A DNA stretch of 64,000 nt from assembly GCF_002909235.1 (NCBI RefSeq), contig NZ_PHQQ01000019.1:1-64000 (forward strand), written 5' to 3'. The DNA is from Arenibacter catalasegens. GTDB taxonomy: Bacteria > Bacteroidota > Bacteroidia > Flavobacteriales > Flavobacteriaceae. The notes beneath the pieces are model-generated. The model did no database searches and had not been told where the DNA came from. It saw nothing but the letters and a program-made list of their open reading frames with translations. Below are positions 43,412 through 51,096 of the stretch, in pieces (the first letter of the stretch is position 1; each line of letters starts with the position of its first letter). The position numbers were made by a program, and so were the translations under genes.

Positions 43412-44104
43412 ATGAAATTAAGAAGTATAATTGTAGACGATTCGTCTATGCAGCGAATTGCCATAGCCAAATTAGTGAACAATCATCCAAACTTGGCAAT
43501 GGTAGCCGAGTACAGTAATGCCATTGAGGCAAAAAAAGGGATCACAAGCAATGACATCGACCTTATTTTCCTCGATGTGGAAATGCCCATCATCAATGGT
43601 TTTGATCTTTTGGAATCCTTGGACAACCCACCACAAGTAATTTTGATTACAGGTAATCCTGATTATGCCCTTAAGGCTTTTGATTACGATGTAACCGATT
43701 ACCTTCACAAACCTATTACTTTGACACGTTTTGACGCTTCCGTAAAAAGAGCTGTGGCCAATTACGAACAGATGCATAAGGTGACCGAGGAGGAGGAGTA
43801 TATCTTTGTAAAAAGCAACCTTAGACAACGTAAAGTTGTTCTTAACGACATAAAATGGGTCGAAGGGCTTGGCGATTATATTAAATTGGTTACGAATGAA
43901 GGCAATGTCGTTATTCTTTCTACTATGAAATCTTTTGAACAAAAGTTGCCGAAGGATAAATTCCTAAGGATACACAAATCCTATATCGTGAATTTGGAAA
44001 AAGTTGAAAAGTTCAATAGTAAAAATGTTGAACTCGGTGGAAAACTGGTACCATTGAGCAGAAACAAAAAAATCGAATTGGCGGAGGCGCTTTATAACGT
44101 TTAA
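43412..44104 (+). CDS. LytTR-family response regulator
   Basis: 230 residues: receiver domain 3-120 with acidic pocket (VDD at 8-10), phosphoacceptor Asp55 (LIFLDVEMPIINGFDLL), T in ILITGNP and Lys in YLHKPIT. LytTR DNA-binding domain 127-228 (EEYIFVKSNLRQRKVVLNDIKWVEGLGDYIKL, LSTMKSFEQKLP, FLRIHKSYIVNLEKVEKF). Cytoplasmic regulator, usually paired with a LytS/His_kinase-type membrane kinase. None is adjacent, so it is an orphan here. The sequence ahead of it (GTACCTTGACTTG near 43375) is only a partial -7 match. Confidence 0.93.
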   Translation: MKLRSIIVDDSSMQRIAIAKLVNNHPNLAMVAEYSNAIEAKKGITSNDIDLIFLDVEMPIINGFDLLESLDNPPQVILITGNPDYALKAFDYDVTDYLHKPITLTRFDASVKRAVANYEQMHKVTEEEEYIFVKSNLRQRKVVLNDIKWVEGLGDYIKLVTNEGNVVILSTMKSFEQKLPKDKFLRIHKSYIVNLEKVEKFNSKNVELGGKLVPLSRNKKIELAEALYNV

Positions 44105-44335
44105 AAATTAACCCTAATATTTGTTTCCGTACGACAAGATAGTTTTTGGTAGCGCTCTTGTTGTTGGTAATAATATCTATAAGAATGATATACTTAGATT
44201 GAGCAAGTGTCGTAGGCACGAACATCATTCCAGTATTTATTTTAATTTTTCATTCAATTCTTCCCCTTACACATATTCCCAAAAATACACAAACCCTTCG
44301 ATTAAGACCGAAGCCCGTATAGGTTAAAGGTTGTA
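44105..44335. repeat. Intergenic region with short repeat
   Basis: CGATTAAGACCGAAGCCCGTAT (44298 onward) followed by a TTAAAGGTTG segment resembles 46217-46245 (GCGATTAAGCCCGAAACTTGTAT, then TTTAAAGTTCC). They are two copies of one small intergenic repeat, spaced 1.9 kb apart. Nothing coding. Confidence 0.45.
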
Positions 44336-45037
44336 TTACCTACCGTTATTTTTTTTAGAATCGTTCATAAGCACCATTAGCTTTAATGCTTTTTCAGAAT
44401 CTTCCAAAATCAAAATATTATAATCCTTCCATTCTATTGATAGTTCCTTTCCAACTTGTTTATTTAGTGACATAAACGACATGGTCTTCTGCTCATCTTC
44501 TTCTGATAACGAGATAGTATATGTATTAAAGGCATCAATCTGATTTCCATTAATATCCTCGGACCATTCTCCAATGTAATCTTCAAACAGAATTGTAAGG
44601 TTTCCGATAACCACGTTCTGCCCTAAATCAATAAATATGGCTTTTCTATAGTCTAATTTTTCAACAACTAACTCAATCTCTTCTTTATTGATTTTTAAAT
44701 CAAAAGAATAGTTTTGATATGCTTTCGGATAGTTTGTTTTTTGACTATTACTTGACCCATCATAATTCCTGAGAAAAGTAGAATATCTGTGGTTATTTTC
44801 AACAATATTCAATTCTAGTTGGATATGCGAAAATGACTTGTTTGCTGGTTTTGATTGAATGAAAAGATTGGTAGGTTCTATGACAAATGTCCCAAATGGA
44901 GTACTAGGATTTTTCCCAATTTTTAGAGGTATTATAATGGAATTGTTCATTATCTTTTTTTCTGATTGCCCATATCCTGGGACTTGAATGAATACAAGGA
45001 ATAGAATTAATAGTATGTTAATTTCAAAAATCTTCAT
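44336..45037 (-). CDS. Secreted hypothetical protein
   Basis: 233 residues, signal peptide 1-23 (ending PGYGQSE). Beta-rich with SIIIPLKIGKNPSTPFGTFV, FSHIQLELNIVENN, YSFDLKINKEEIELVVEKLD, AIFIDLGQNVVIGNLTILFEDYIGEWSED, the last like a periplasmic beta-sandwich. No catalytic motif. Family not recognised. Same strand as the next two small genes, but gaps of 67-78 bases make an operon uncertain. Confidence 0.7.
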   Translation of the reverse strand: MKIFEINILLILFLVFIQVPGYGQSEKKIMNNSIIIPLKIGKNPSTPFGTFVIEPTNLFIQSKPANKSFSHIQLELNIVENNHRYSTFLRNYDGSSNSQKTNYPKAYQNYSFDLKINKEEIELVVEKLDYRKAIFIDLGQNVVIGNLTILFEDYIGEWSEDINGNQIDAFNTYTISLSEEDEQKTMSFMSLNKQVGKELSIEWKDYNILILEDSEKALKLMVLMNDSKKNNGR

Positions 45038-45104
45038 TATTAAGGGTATTTTATTATAGTACTTATAATCACATATGCTAGTTCTTCACAATCGTAATTT
45101 ATGG

Positions 45105-45476
45105 TTAAAAGAGTTTGTTAAATTTGAATGTCAGCATATAATAAAGCAGAGCTGATGTAGCCAATAAATGAATCCCAAAGCCAATATAATTGATGACTTT
45201 CACCCAAGTTTTATTATGAAAACCAATAATGGAGTAAAGGGCAAATAGTAAAATACAAGCTTCCACACAGAGTACAAATAATTCTCTTAATTCTAAGTTG
45301 TGTTGTTTTATATTAAGACTATCGATAGCCCAAAAAATAAATATACCTAAACCAATAACCGCATTTAAATAGGAAATTAATAAAGTTGTTTTTTGCATTT
45401 TATACCCAATGGTAATGACTGCTAAATGGCAAAAAATGATAACAATCATTACTGTGCTTATGCTTATATCATTCAT
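45105..45476 (-). CDS. Small four-helix membrane protein
   Basis: 123 residues with four hydrophobic helices (about 8-26, 32-51, 65-86, 95-116) and short loops. No known motif. Its start is 78 bases from the stop of the SnoaL-like gene on the same strand. Function unknown. Confidence 0.65.
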   Translation of the reverse strand: MNDISISTVMIVIIFCHLAVITIGYKMQKTTLLISYLNAVIGLGIFIFWAIDSLNIKQHNLELRELFVLCVEACILLFALYSIIGFHNKTWVKVINYIGFGIHLLATSALLYYMLTFKFNKLF

Positions 45477-45554
45477 AACCAGTCATTGGTATTTTTATTT
45501 TTGGTATCGGTCTGTGTTTGGTTTGTTGCGGAGAATCAGTTGTGATTTTGCGCA

Positions 45555-45962
45555 TTACTTTTCAGAGTCTGCCAACTTCTTAGTATCAACATACTGCTGA
45601 AAGGCAGTGATTTTTCCTTCATCATTAAGCGTCCATAGATGTGCGGCTTGTGCATTATAGCTCTTTCCGGTTGCTTTTACCTTAGCATCATATCTTAGGG
45701 TAGCTAAGACCATGTTATCACTCATGCCATGGATTTTTACATCCTGTAACCCAAAGGTTTCATGGTTTGCTCCAAGACGTGCAAATACGCCTTCTAAAAT
45801 CGAATCTGGCCCAACGTAGGGATTTCCATCTGCAAGTGAATTACTTTCGGCTTCGTTCCATTCGATTTTAGAATGCATTAATCCGAGAACAGTTGGTATA
45901 TCGCCAGTTGAAAAAGCATTGTACAAGGATTCAATAATTTGAATGTTACGTTTTGTCTTCAT
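45555..45962 (-). CDS. SnoaL-like/NTF2-fold protein
   Basis: 135 residues of the NTF2-like fold: IQIIESLYNAFSTGDIPTVLGLMHSKIEWNEAE, GPDSILEGVFARLG, MVLATLRYDAKVKATGKSYN, HLWTLNDEGKITAFQQYVDT. This is the ketosteroid-isomerase-like group with a D-x-x-x-V/I-E-W start. Cytoplasmic; role unknown. It is distinct from the SnoaL-like protein at 17022-17399, sharing only the fold. Repeat-bearing intergenic sequence lies upstream. Confidence 0.82.
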   Translation of the reverse strand: MKTKRNIQIIESLYNAFSTGDIPTVLGLMHSKIEWNEAESNSLADGNPYVGPDSILEGVFARLGANHETFGLQDVKIHGMSDNMVLATLRYDAKVKATGKSYNAQAAHLWTLNDEGKITAFQQYVDTKKLADSEK

Positions 45963-46106
45963 GATTTTGGTTTTAGTTGGTTATCAATTTTTTAAATTTG
46001 TTGTATTAAATTATTGTAGTCTTTATTTAGGATGACTCCTAATGAAGCAATACCGTATTGCGGAGGTAAGGAAACTTTTTCGTTTCCGTTTGCCACGCAC
46101 ATAGCG

Positions 46107-46183
46107 AAATCTTTTGGTTTTGCCTGCCACGCTTTTTAGCGTGGTTTTTTCTTTTCCCTTCCAAAGCAAAATCCTAAAGATTT
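46107..46183. repeat. Nested inverted-repeat element with terminator-like core
   Basis: Outer arms AAATCTTTTGGTTTTGC (46107-46123) and GCAAAATCCTAAAGATTT (46166-46183) pair with two mismatches. Inside is a perfect stem CCACGCT (46127-46133)/AGCGTGG (46138-46144), TTTT loop, followed by TTTTTTCTTTT on the plus strand. It looks exactly like a plus-strand terminator, yet no plus-strand gene precedes it. Element of a flavobacterial intergenic repeat (continues to about 46245). Confidence 0.6.
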
Positions 46184-46297
46184 TGAGGACTTCATAAAAA
46201 TACGCTATTCCTGCGATTAAGCCCGAAACTTGTATCGTTTAAAGTTCCTGTTGGCAACTGGCTTTTAATTTTTTTTTCAACACCTCTAGCTCACATT

Positions 46298-46993
46298 TTA
46301 ATTTTTTAAAGATATCCATCCACAAGGTATTAACTTAGAGTTCGATGAGTCCCTATCATTAAGCTTATAAAAAAGGTCTTGTCCTTCTAAAAAAAGACCT
46401 GTTCGACTCTCGCCTTTATCATATTGAGATAAGTGACTGAGTAAAATAATATAGATCATACAATCTTCATTCGGATTAATTGTTCTTTGTATTTGGCTCG
46501 GTTGATAGAAGTTTTTTTGTACAAACGATTCTATACCTTCCAGTCCAAAATTATATGTCGATACTTTATCAATTGTCATTGTGTCTGGTGGTACTAATAG
46601 TTTAAAGTGAACATTTGATGACGGGACAATTACAATAGAATCAGAAGGGAATTTAATTGTTAGTTCTAATGCCGTATCCTCTTTGTTTATAATACGCGTC
46701 CAGAATACTGCATGTCCATATTTCTTTTCGTTGGGAGTATTAATAGAACCACCACCTCTTGGATAGCTGTTTTGTATGATGATGCCTTTTCCAGTAGTAT
46801 CAGTGTAATTTGCTTCAGTATGAATATAGCTGTCTCTGGTAAAGCCCTGTGTCTTAATTCTACTTTCATAATTAGTTTTTCTATCTGTTGTTTTTACATC
46901 ACTAATCTCTTGATCGCTTGTTGCTATGTAAATTTGCCCAAAGCAATGAAATTGTGTAGTCGTCAATATCAGAATTATTAATATTTTTTTCAT
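46298..46993 (-). CDS. Secreted hypothetical protein
   Basis: 231 residues, signal peptide 1-19 (ending HCFGQIY; the Cys is in a poor lipobox). Mature beta-rich protein with FWTRIINKEDTALELTIKFPSD, VHFKLLVPPDTMTIDKV and MIYIILLSHLSQYDKGESRTGLFLEGQDLFYKL. The last part resembles a short immunoglobulin-like sandwich. Family not recognised. It lies beside a decayed recombinase, so possibly part of a once-mobile segment. Confidence 0.68.
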   Translation of the reverse strand: MKKILIILILTTTQFHCFGQIYIATSDQEISDVKTTDRKTNYESRIKTQGFTRDSYIHTEANYTDTTGKGIIIQNSYPRGGGSINTPNEKKYGHAVFWTRIINKEDTALELTIKFPSDSIVIVPSSNVHFKLLVPPDTMTIDKVSTYNFGLEGIESFVQKNFYQPSQIQRTINPNEDCMIYIILLSHLSQYDKGESRTGLFLEGQDLFYKLNDRDSSNSKLIPCGWISLKN

Positions 46994-47064
46994 TCTTTTA
47001 ACTTGCGTACAACGTATAGATATATAATAACAAGTTACTATATATCTATTTTAGGATTACTAAT

Positions 47065-47515
47065 CTAAGGGATTTTAATATTATTAAAAGTATTTGTAGC
47101 CACTTGGGTGTATATATTCTGTTGTTTTGCTGGAACCATGTCCTGGAAGTACCTGAATCTGTCTTAGGTCCACGCCTGATTCCAATAAGTGGGTGGTAAA
47201 ACTATGGCGTAGATCGTGAGGGGTAACGATTTGACTTATCCTTGCCTTGTCCGCTGCGGCTTTAACTATTTGCAATACGCTTTCAGCAGTATACTTGTTT
47301 GCTTGCCGCCATTTGAACAAATATTTTTGGGGCTTCCATGCCCTAAAATAGTTACGAAGATCTTCTAGCGCGGTTTTCGAGAAAAGGGTATATCTTTCCT
47401 TATTTCCTTTAGCTCCTTGAACGCGTACCAACTTTCTCTTACTGTCTATATCCCCAATTTTAAGATTCAATAATATACTCCGTTTCAAGTCGGAGCCATA
47501 GGAGGGGAGCAACAT
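47065..47515 (-). pseudogene. Tyrosine recombinase/integrase remnant (C-terminal catalytic half)
   Basis: Catalytic domain of a phage-type integrase, decayed at several points. The first catalytic box, normally GLRRSELLNLKIGDID, reads DLKRSILLNLKIGDID, so the Arg and Glu positions are changed. The second box HDLRHSFTTHLLESG is intact. The third, LLGHGSSKTTEIYTH, reads LPGHGSSKTTE then jumps frame before the Tyr. A tail VATNTFNNIK-PLD is readable only after another shift, ending at 47065. The N-terminal core-binding domain is missing. The open frame continues upstream to 47626, but that part is unrelated GC-rich sequence. Not functional. Confidence 0.82.
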
Positions 47516-47640
47516 ACCGTTGTACAACCAATAGCGATTGTTCTTCGTTAGGGACCGCGGCGGCATCCCCGCAGCGAAGCAAAGGATATAGCCAAGGGCC
47601 CGCCCGACGTAGGAGGGAACGCCCAAATCATTGACCGGGC
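47516..47640. other. GC-rich fragment fused upstream of the integrase remnant
   Basis: CGCGGCGGCATCCCCGCAGCG and CAAGGGCCCGCCCGACG make this the most GC-rich stretch nearby, unlike the low-GC flanks. GTTGTACAACGG at 47519-47530 marks the junction with the integrase. It appears to be a piece of an intergenic repeat or of transferred DNA. No gene. Confidence 0.5.
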
Positions 47641-47757
47641 CTACTAGAAAAATGTGATTTTCAAAATCAAATAATTAATACTAAATTTAGTATCTAAGTT
47701 TAAATGATTCACGAACTAATTTAAAACATTTTTATTCCTCACTACAGACCAGAAAAA

Positions 47758-49539
47758 ATGAAACATAAATTAGTAACAATGCAACCTCGCTTAAAAATAA
47801 TTCTATGTTTTCTACTATTTGCAGGTGTTTTTGTCCAGTGCACGAAGGTTTTACCTCCGGGCGACCCAGATAATGGGGGATTGGCCCTACCTGAAGGTTT
47901 TGAAGCAGTTGTGGTGGTAGATAGTATTGGGCCTGCCCGCCATCTTGCTGTTAATAAGAACGGGGATATATATATTAAAATGCGGTTTGCTCATGAGGAC
48001 GGCGAGAATATAGGTCTTCGTGATACCGATAATGATGGGAAAGCGGACGTAATAAAGCGGTTTGGTGTATTTGATCAAAAGGGTTACTATGCCACTGGAA
48101 TGCGCATTTATAACGAATTTTTGTATTATAGTACGGCCAGTACCGTATATAGACAAAAACTAACAAGGGGTAAACTTATCCCGGAAGGCGAGCCGGAGGT
48201 TATGCTCACTGATGATTATAGAAATTCCGAATTTGGATATTCACATATTGCAAAGCCATTGACTTTTGATGAGGACGGCCATATGTATGTGCCATTTGGT
48301 TCGCCAGGAGATGTTTGTCAGTCTAAAGAGCATGATCGTATGCCGGGTGCATTGAGCCAAGATCCATGTCCTGAGTTAGAGTGGCACGGTGGTATTTGGC
48401 AATTTGATGCCAATAAGCCCGATCAGGTTCAAAAAGATGGTCACCGCTATGCGACTGGAATTAGAAGTGTTGTTGCGATGGACTGGAACCACCACGACAA
48501 TACCTTGTATGCCCTGCAGCACGGAAGGGACAACATGAACCGTAATTGGCCCGAATACTATTCACCATGGAAAAGTGCTATGCTGCCTTCGGAAGAATTC
48601 CTTAGGATACAAGATGGTACCGATGCTGGTTGGCCTTACTATTACTATGATCATATGCAGGGTAAAAAATTACTTAATCCGGAATATGGCGGGGATGGTA
48701 AAAAGGAAGGTAAGGGAGCTGAATATGAGCAACCAATAATTGGTTTTCCAGGACATTGGGCGCCCAATGACCTTTATTTCTATCAAGGAGATCAATTCCC
48801 GGAGCATTACAAAAATGGCGCCTTTATAGCTTTTCACGGGTCAACCATTAGAGCTCCTTTTCCGCAAGCTGGTTATTTTATTGGTTTTGTGCCCTTTAAA
48901 GATGGAAAATTTGGGGAATGGGAAGTCTTTGCGGATGGTTTTACACAGGTGGATAAAATTATTGATACGGGTGACGCCGGGTATAGACCTATGGGTATTG
49001 CCATGGGGCCAGATGGTTCATTGTATTTAAGTGAAAGTGAGAACGGAAAGATTTGGCGTGTCATGTATAAGGGGGATAAAGAAAAATTTGGCGCGGGACA
49101 ACTTGCGCAAATGGAAGCACATAAATCACTCCCACATATTAAAACTCCCGATGAAATAAAGGACGATCTTACTCCATTCAGGGCAGAGGCAGGAGCAGTA
49201 TTATATAATAAATATTGTGGTTCATGCCATATGGGCGACGGTAAAGGTGATGGCAGCAGATTTCCGCCCATTGCCGGATCGGAATGGGTAAAAGGAGATC
49301 AGGTAAGGCTTATAGATGTTGTAATAAGCGGTTTAAGTGGACCTATAGAAGTGAATGGCAAGGCCTTTGACGGGGTGATGCCACCAGTTGATTACCTGGC
49401 AGATGAAGAAATTGCCCAGATTCTGACCTATATTCGAAAAGAGTTTGGCGATAATTCTCCTCCAGTGGGATCGTACTACGTAAAACAGGGCAGGTATTAT
49501 TCGAAGAAGAAAAAAGAGGAAGAAAAAGACAATCTCTAA
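47758..49539 (+). CDS. Secreted sugar-dehydrogenase-like propeller fused to cytochrome c
   Basis: 593 residues. N-terminal signal with a cysteine at 28 (VFVQC, weak lipobox). Residues 40-440 resemble the six-bladed PQQ-dependent glucose/sorbosone dehydrogenase fold: GFEAVVVVDSIGPARHLAV, a calcium-loop-like DTDNDGKAD, HIAKPLTFDEDGHMYVPFGS, GIRSVVAMDWNHHDNTLYA, QHGRDNMN, GTDAGWPYYYYDH, GFPGHWAPNDLYFY, GYRPMGIAMGPDGSLYLSE. A C-terminal class I cytochrome c follows (about 485-575) with heme site CGSCH and the distal Met in GVMPP. It would oxidise a sugar or alcohol and pass electrons to its own heme. Convergent with the exported Gfo/Idh oxidoreductase gene. Met8 is an alternative start. Confidence 0.85.
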   Translation: MKHKLVTMQPRLKIILCFLLFAGVFVQCTKVLPPGDPDNGGLALPEGFEAVVVVDSIGPARHLAVNKNGDIYIKMRFAHEDGENIGLRDTDNDGKADVIKRFGVFDQKGYYATGMRIYNEFLYYSTASTVYRQKLTRGKLIPEGEPEVMLTDDYRNSEFGYSHIAKPLTFDEDGHMYVPFGSPGDVCQSKEHDRMPGALSQDPCPELEWHGGIWQFDANKPDQVQKDGHRYATGIRSVVAMDWNHHDNTLYALQHGRDNMNRNWPEYYSPWKSAMLPSEEFLRIQDGTDAGWPYYYYDHMQGKKLLNPEYGGDGKKEGKGAEYEQPIIGFPGHWAPNDLYFYQGDQFPEHYKNGAFIAFHGSTIRAPFPQAGYFIGFVPFKDGKFGEWEVFADGFTQVDKIIDTGDAGYRPMGIAMGPDGSLYLSESENGKIWRVMYKGDKEKFGAGQLAQMEAHKSLPHIKTPDEIKDDLTPFRAEAGAVLYNKYCGSCHMGDGKGDGSRFPPIAGSEWVKGDQVRLIDVVISGLSGPIEVNGKAFDGVMPPVDYLADEEIAQILTYIRKEFGDNSPPVGSYYVKQGRYYSKKKKEEEKDNL

Positions 49540-49618
49540 AGCAAAGATATCTTGTCACAAGTTACAGGTACTTAGTCTAAAAATGGATGAGCTATATTTT
49601 ATCTGCCCCTATTTTTTC

Positions 49619-49662
49619 AGATAGTAAGTAGTGCAAGAAACTTTTTGCACTACCTACTATCT
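49619..49662. terminator. Long hairpin between convergent genes
   Basis: Arms of 18 bases (49619-49636 and 49645-49662) pair with one mismatch: AGATAGTAAGTAGTGCAA against the reverse complement of TTGCACTACCTACTATCT. Eight-base loop. No T-tract on either side, but the position between two stops suggests a bidirectional terminator or a transcript-stabilising hairpin. Confidence 0.6.
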
Positions 49663-49738
49663 AGGTCACCATTGCTAAGTCTAATTTTTAAATAGCTGTA
49701 TTATTTTTAGATAATCCCTATCTCAAATACGCTAGCTG

Positions 49739-51028
49739 TTATTTTACCAATTGCCATGCCTTCCGTGGCTTTCTTGACAAAAGGGCATTGGCCTCTGAAT
49801 CTCCAATAAACAACTCCTTTTCCGAATCCCAATCAAGTTTTCTTCCCAATCTGTATGAAATTAATCCCAAATGCATGGGCAACGTCATTGTGCGGGCATA
49901 GGCGAGATTGGATTGGGGTTGGGTTCTCGATTTTACGGCATCCACAAAGTTTTGTTGGTGCCCTGGAGAGCGGATAATGGTTTGTGGTATTTCGGGAATA
50001 TCGGTCATGGTTTCCCCGTTAATGGTAATTTCCCGGGTATTGTAATCACAAATTAGACTACCCTTGTCTCCTTCAAAATAGGCGCCGATTCCGCGCTCTG
50101 CGGCACCAGGAACATTTGGAGGTTCACTGGTCCAATGGAGTTTTAATCCGTCGAACTCATAATCGATTTCGATCCATTTAGGGGTGTCGGCGATACCTTC
50201 GGCCTTCTCCCCTCGGGCAACAATACTTTTTAGACCCTTAGGCTCCAGGGCCCAAAAAGCCACATCGGCAATATGGCACCAGAAGTCAGCAAAGAAGCCC
50301 CCTGAATAGTCCAAGAAATAGCGATACGTAAAGTGGCATTTCTCAGGAATATAATCCACATAGGGTGCTGGTCCCAGCCACATATCCCAATTCAGGCCTT
50401 TGGGGACGGCTACACTTTTTGGATTGCCTAAATTTGGTGGTGCCCCCGTTTTCCACAAACGAACCGTGTGAACATTACCAATGGCTCCTGACTTTATAAT
50501 TTCAACAACACGGTGGTAATTATCGGTAGCGTGTATCTGTGTACCCATTTGGAAAATACGGTTATGCTTTTCCATATTTTGGAGCATCATTTGTCCCTCT
50601 TTAACATCATAGGACAGTGGTTTTTCACCGTACACATCTTTTCCTGCTTGAAAAGCCAAAGTTGCGATCTGTGCATGCCAATGGTCCGGGGTAGCACAGG
50701 TGATGGCATCAATATCTTTTCGGTCCAGAATACTTCTGAAATCACCATAACCTTTCACCTTTTTTCCCGGCTGAAGGGTTTCCATTGTTTTTAGGCTGCT
50801 TGCCAAATGTGATTCGTCTACATCACAAAGGGCAACCACATCCACTTCGGGCAGACCGCTGAACCATTTCATATGGCTGTTGCCCATTCCGCCTACGCCA
50901 ATGTGTGCCACCCGTAAGCGATCGCTCGGGGCAATTTTGCCGTATGCTGAAGGTAATAAGGTTAGGGCCAATAGGCCTAAACCACTTTGTTTAATAAATT
51001 CTCTACGATGTTGGTCTTTTGACTTCAT
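49739..51028 (-). CDS. Tat-exported Gfo/Idh/MocA family oxidoreductase
   Basis: 429 residues with a twin-arginine signal (HRREFIKQSGLGLLALTLLP). N-terminal Rossmann domain with RVAHIGVGGMGNSHMKWF, VVALCDVDE, ATPDHWHAQIATLAFQAGKDVYGEKPL (the E-K-P motif of the family). C-terminal substrate domain with MGTQIHATDNYHRVVEII, VRLWKTG and GGFFADFWCHIADVAFWAL (the conserved G-G-x-x-x-D-x-x-x-H). Exported members keep NAD(P) tightly bound and can oxidise sugar hydroxyls, such as C3 of glucosides, feeding DUF1080-type enzymes. Followed at 68 bases upstream by the AXE1-like gene on the same strand, so one operon is likely. Confidence 0.92.
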   Translation of the reverse strand: MKSKDQHRREFIKQSGLGLLALTLLPSAYGKIAPSDRLRVAHIGVGGMGNSHMKWFSGLPEVDVVALCDVDESHLASSLKTMETLQPGKKVKGYGDFRSILDRKDIDAITCATPDHWHAQIATLAFQAGKDVYGEKPLSYDVKEGQMMLQNMEKHNRIFQMGTQIHATDNYHRVVEIIKSGAIGNVHTVRLWKTGAPPNLGNPKSVAVPKGLNWDMWLGPAPYVDYIPEKCHFTYRYFLDYSGGFFADFWCHIADVAFWALEPKGLKSIVARGEKAEGIADTPKWIEIDYEFDGLKLHWTSEPPNVPGAAERGIGAYFEGDKGSLICDYNTREITINGETMTDIPEIPQTIIRSPGHQQNFVDAVKSRTQPQSNLAYARTMTLPMHLGLISYRLGRKLDWDSEKELFIGDSEANALLSRKPRKAWQLVK

Positions 51029-51096
51029 GTATGATTAGTTTGGTTCAATTAAATATAGGGAGGCGGAATGCCAATAACTATGGCGCCGGGTCTATC

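Noticed and set aside
47084-47626. Intact 180-residue integrase
   Set aside because: Catalytic boxes one and three are altered, the C-terminus is frameshifted, and the first 35-40 residues come from unrelated GC-rich sequence.
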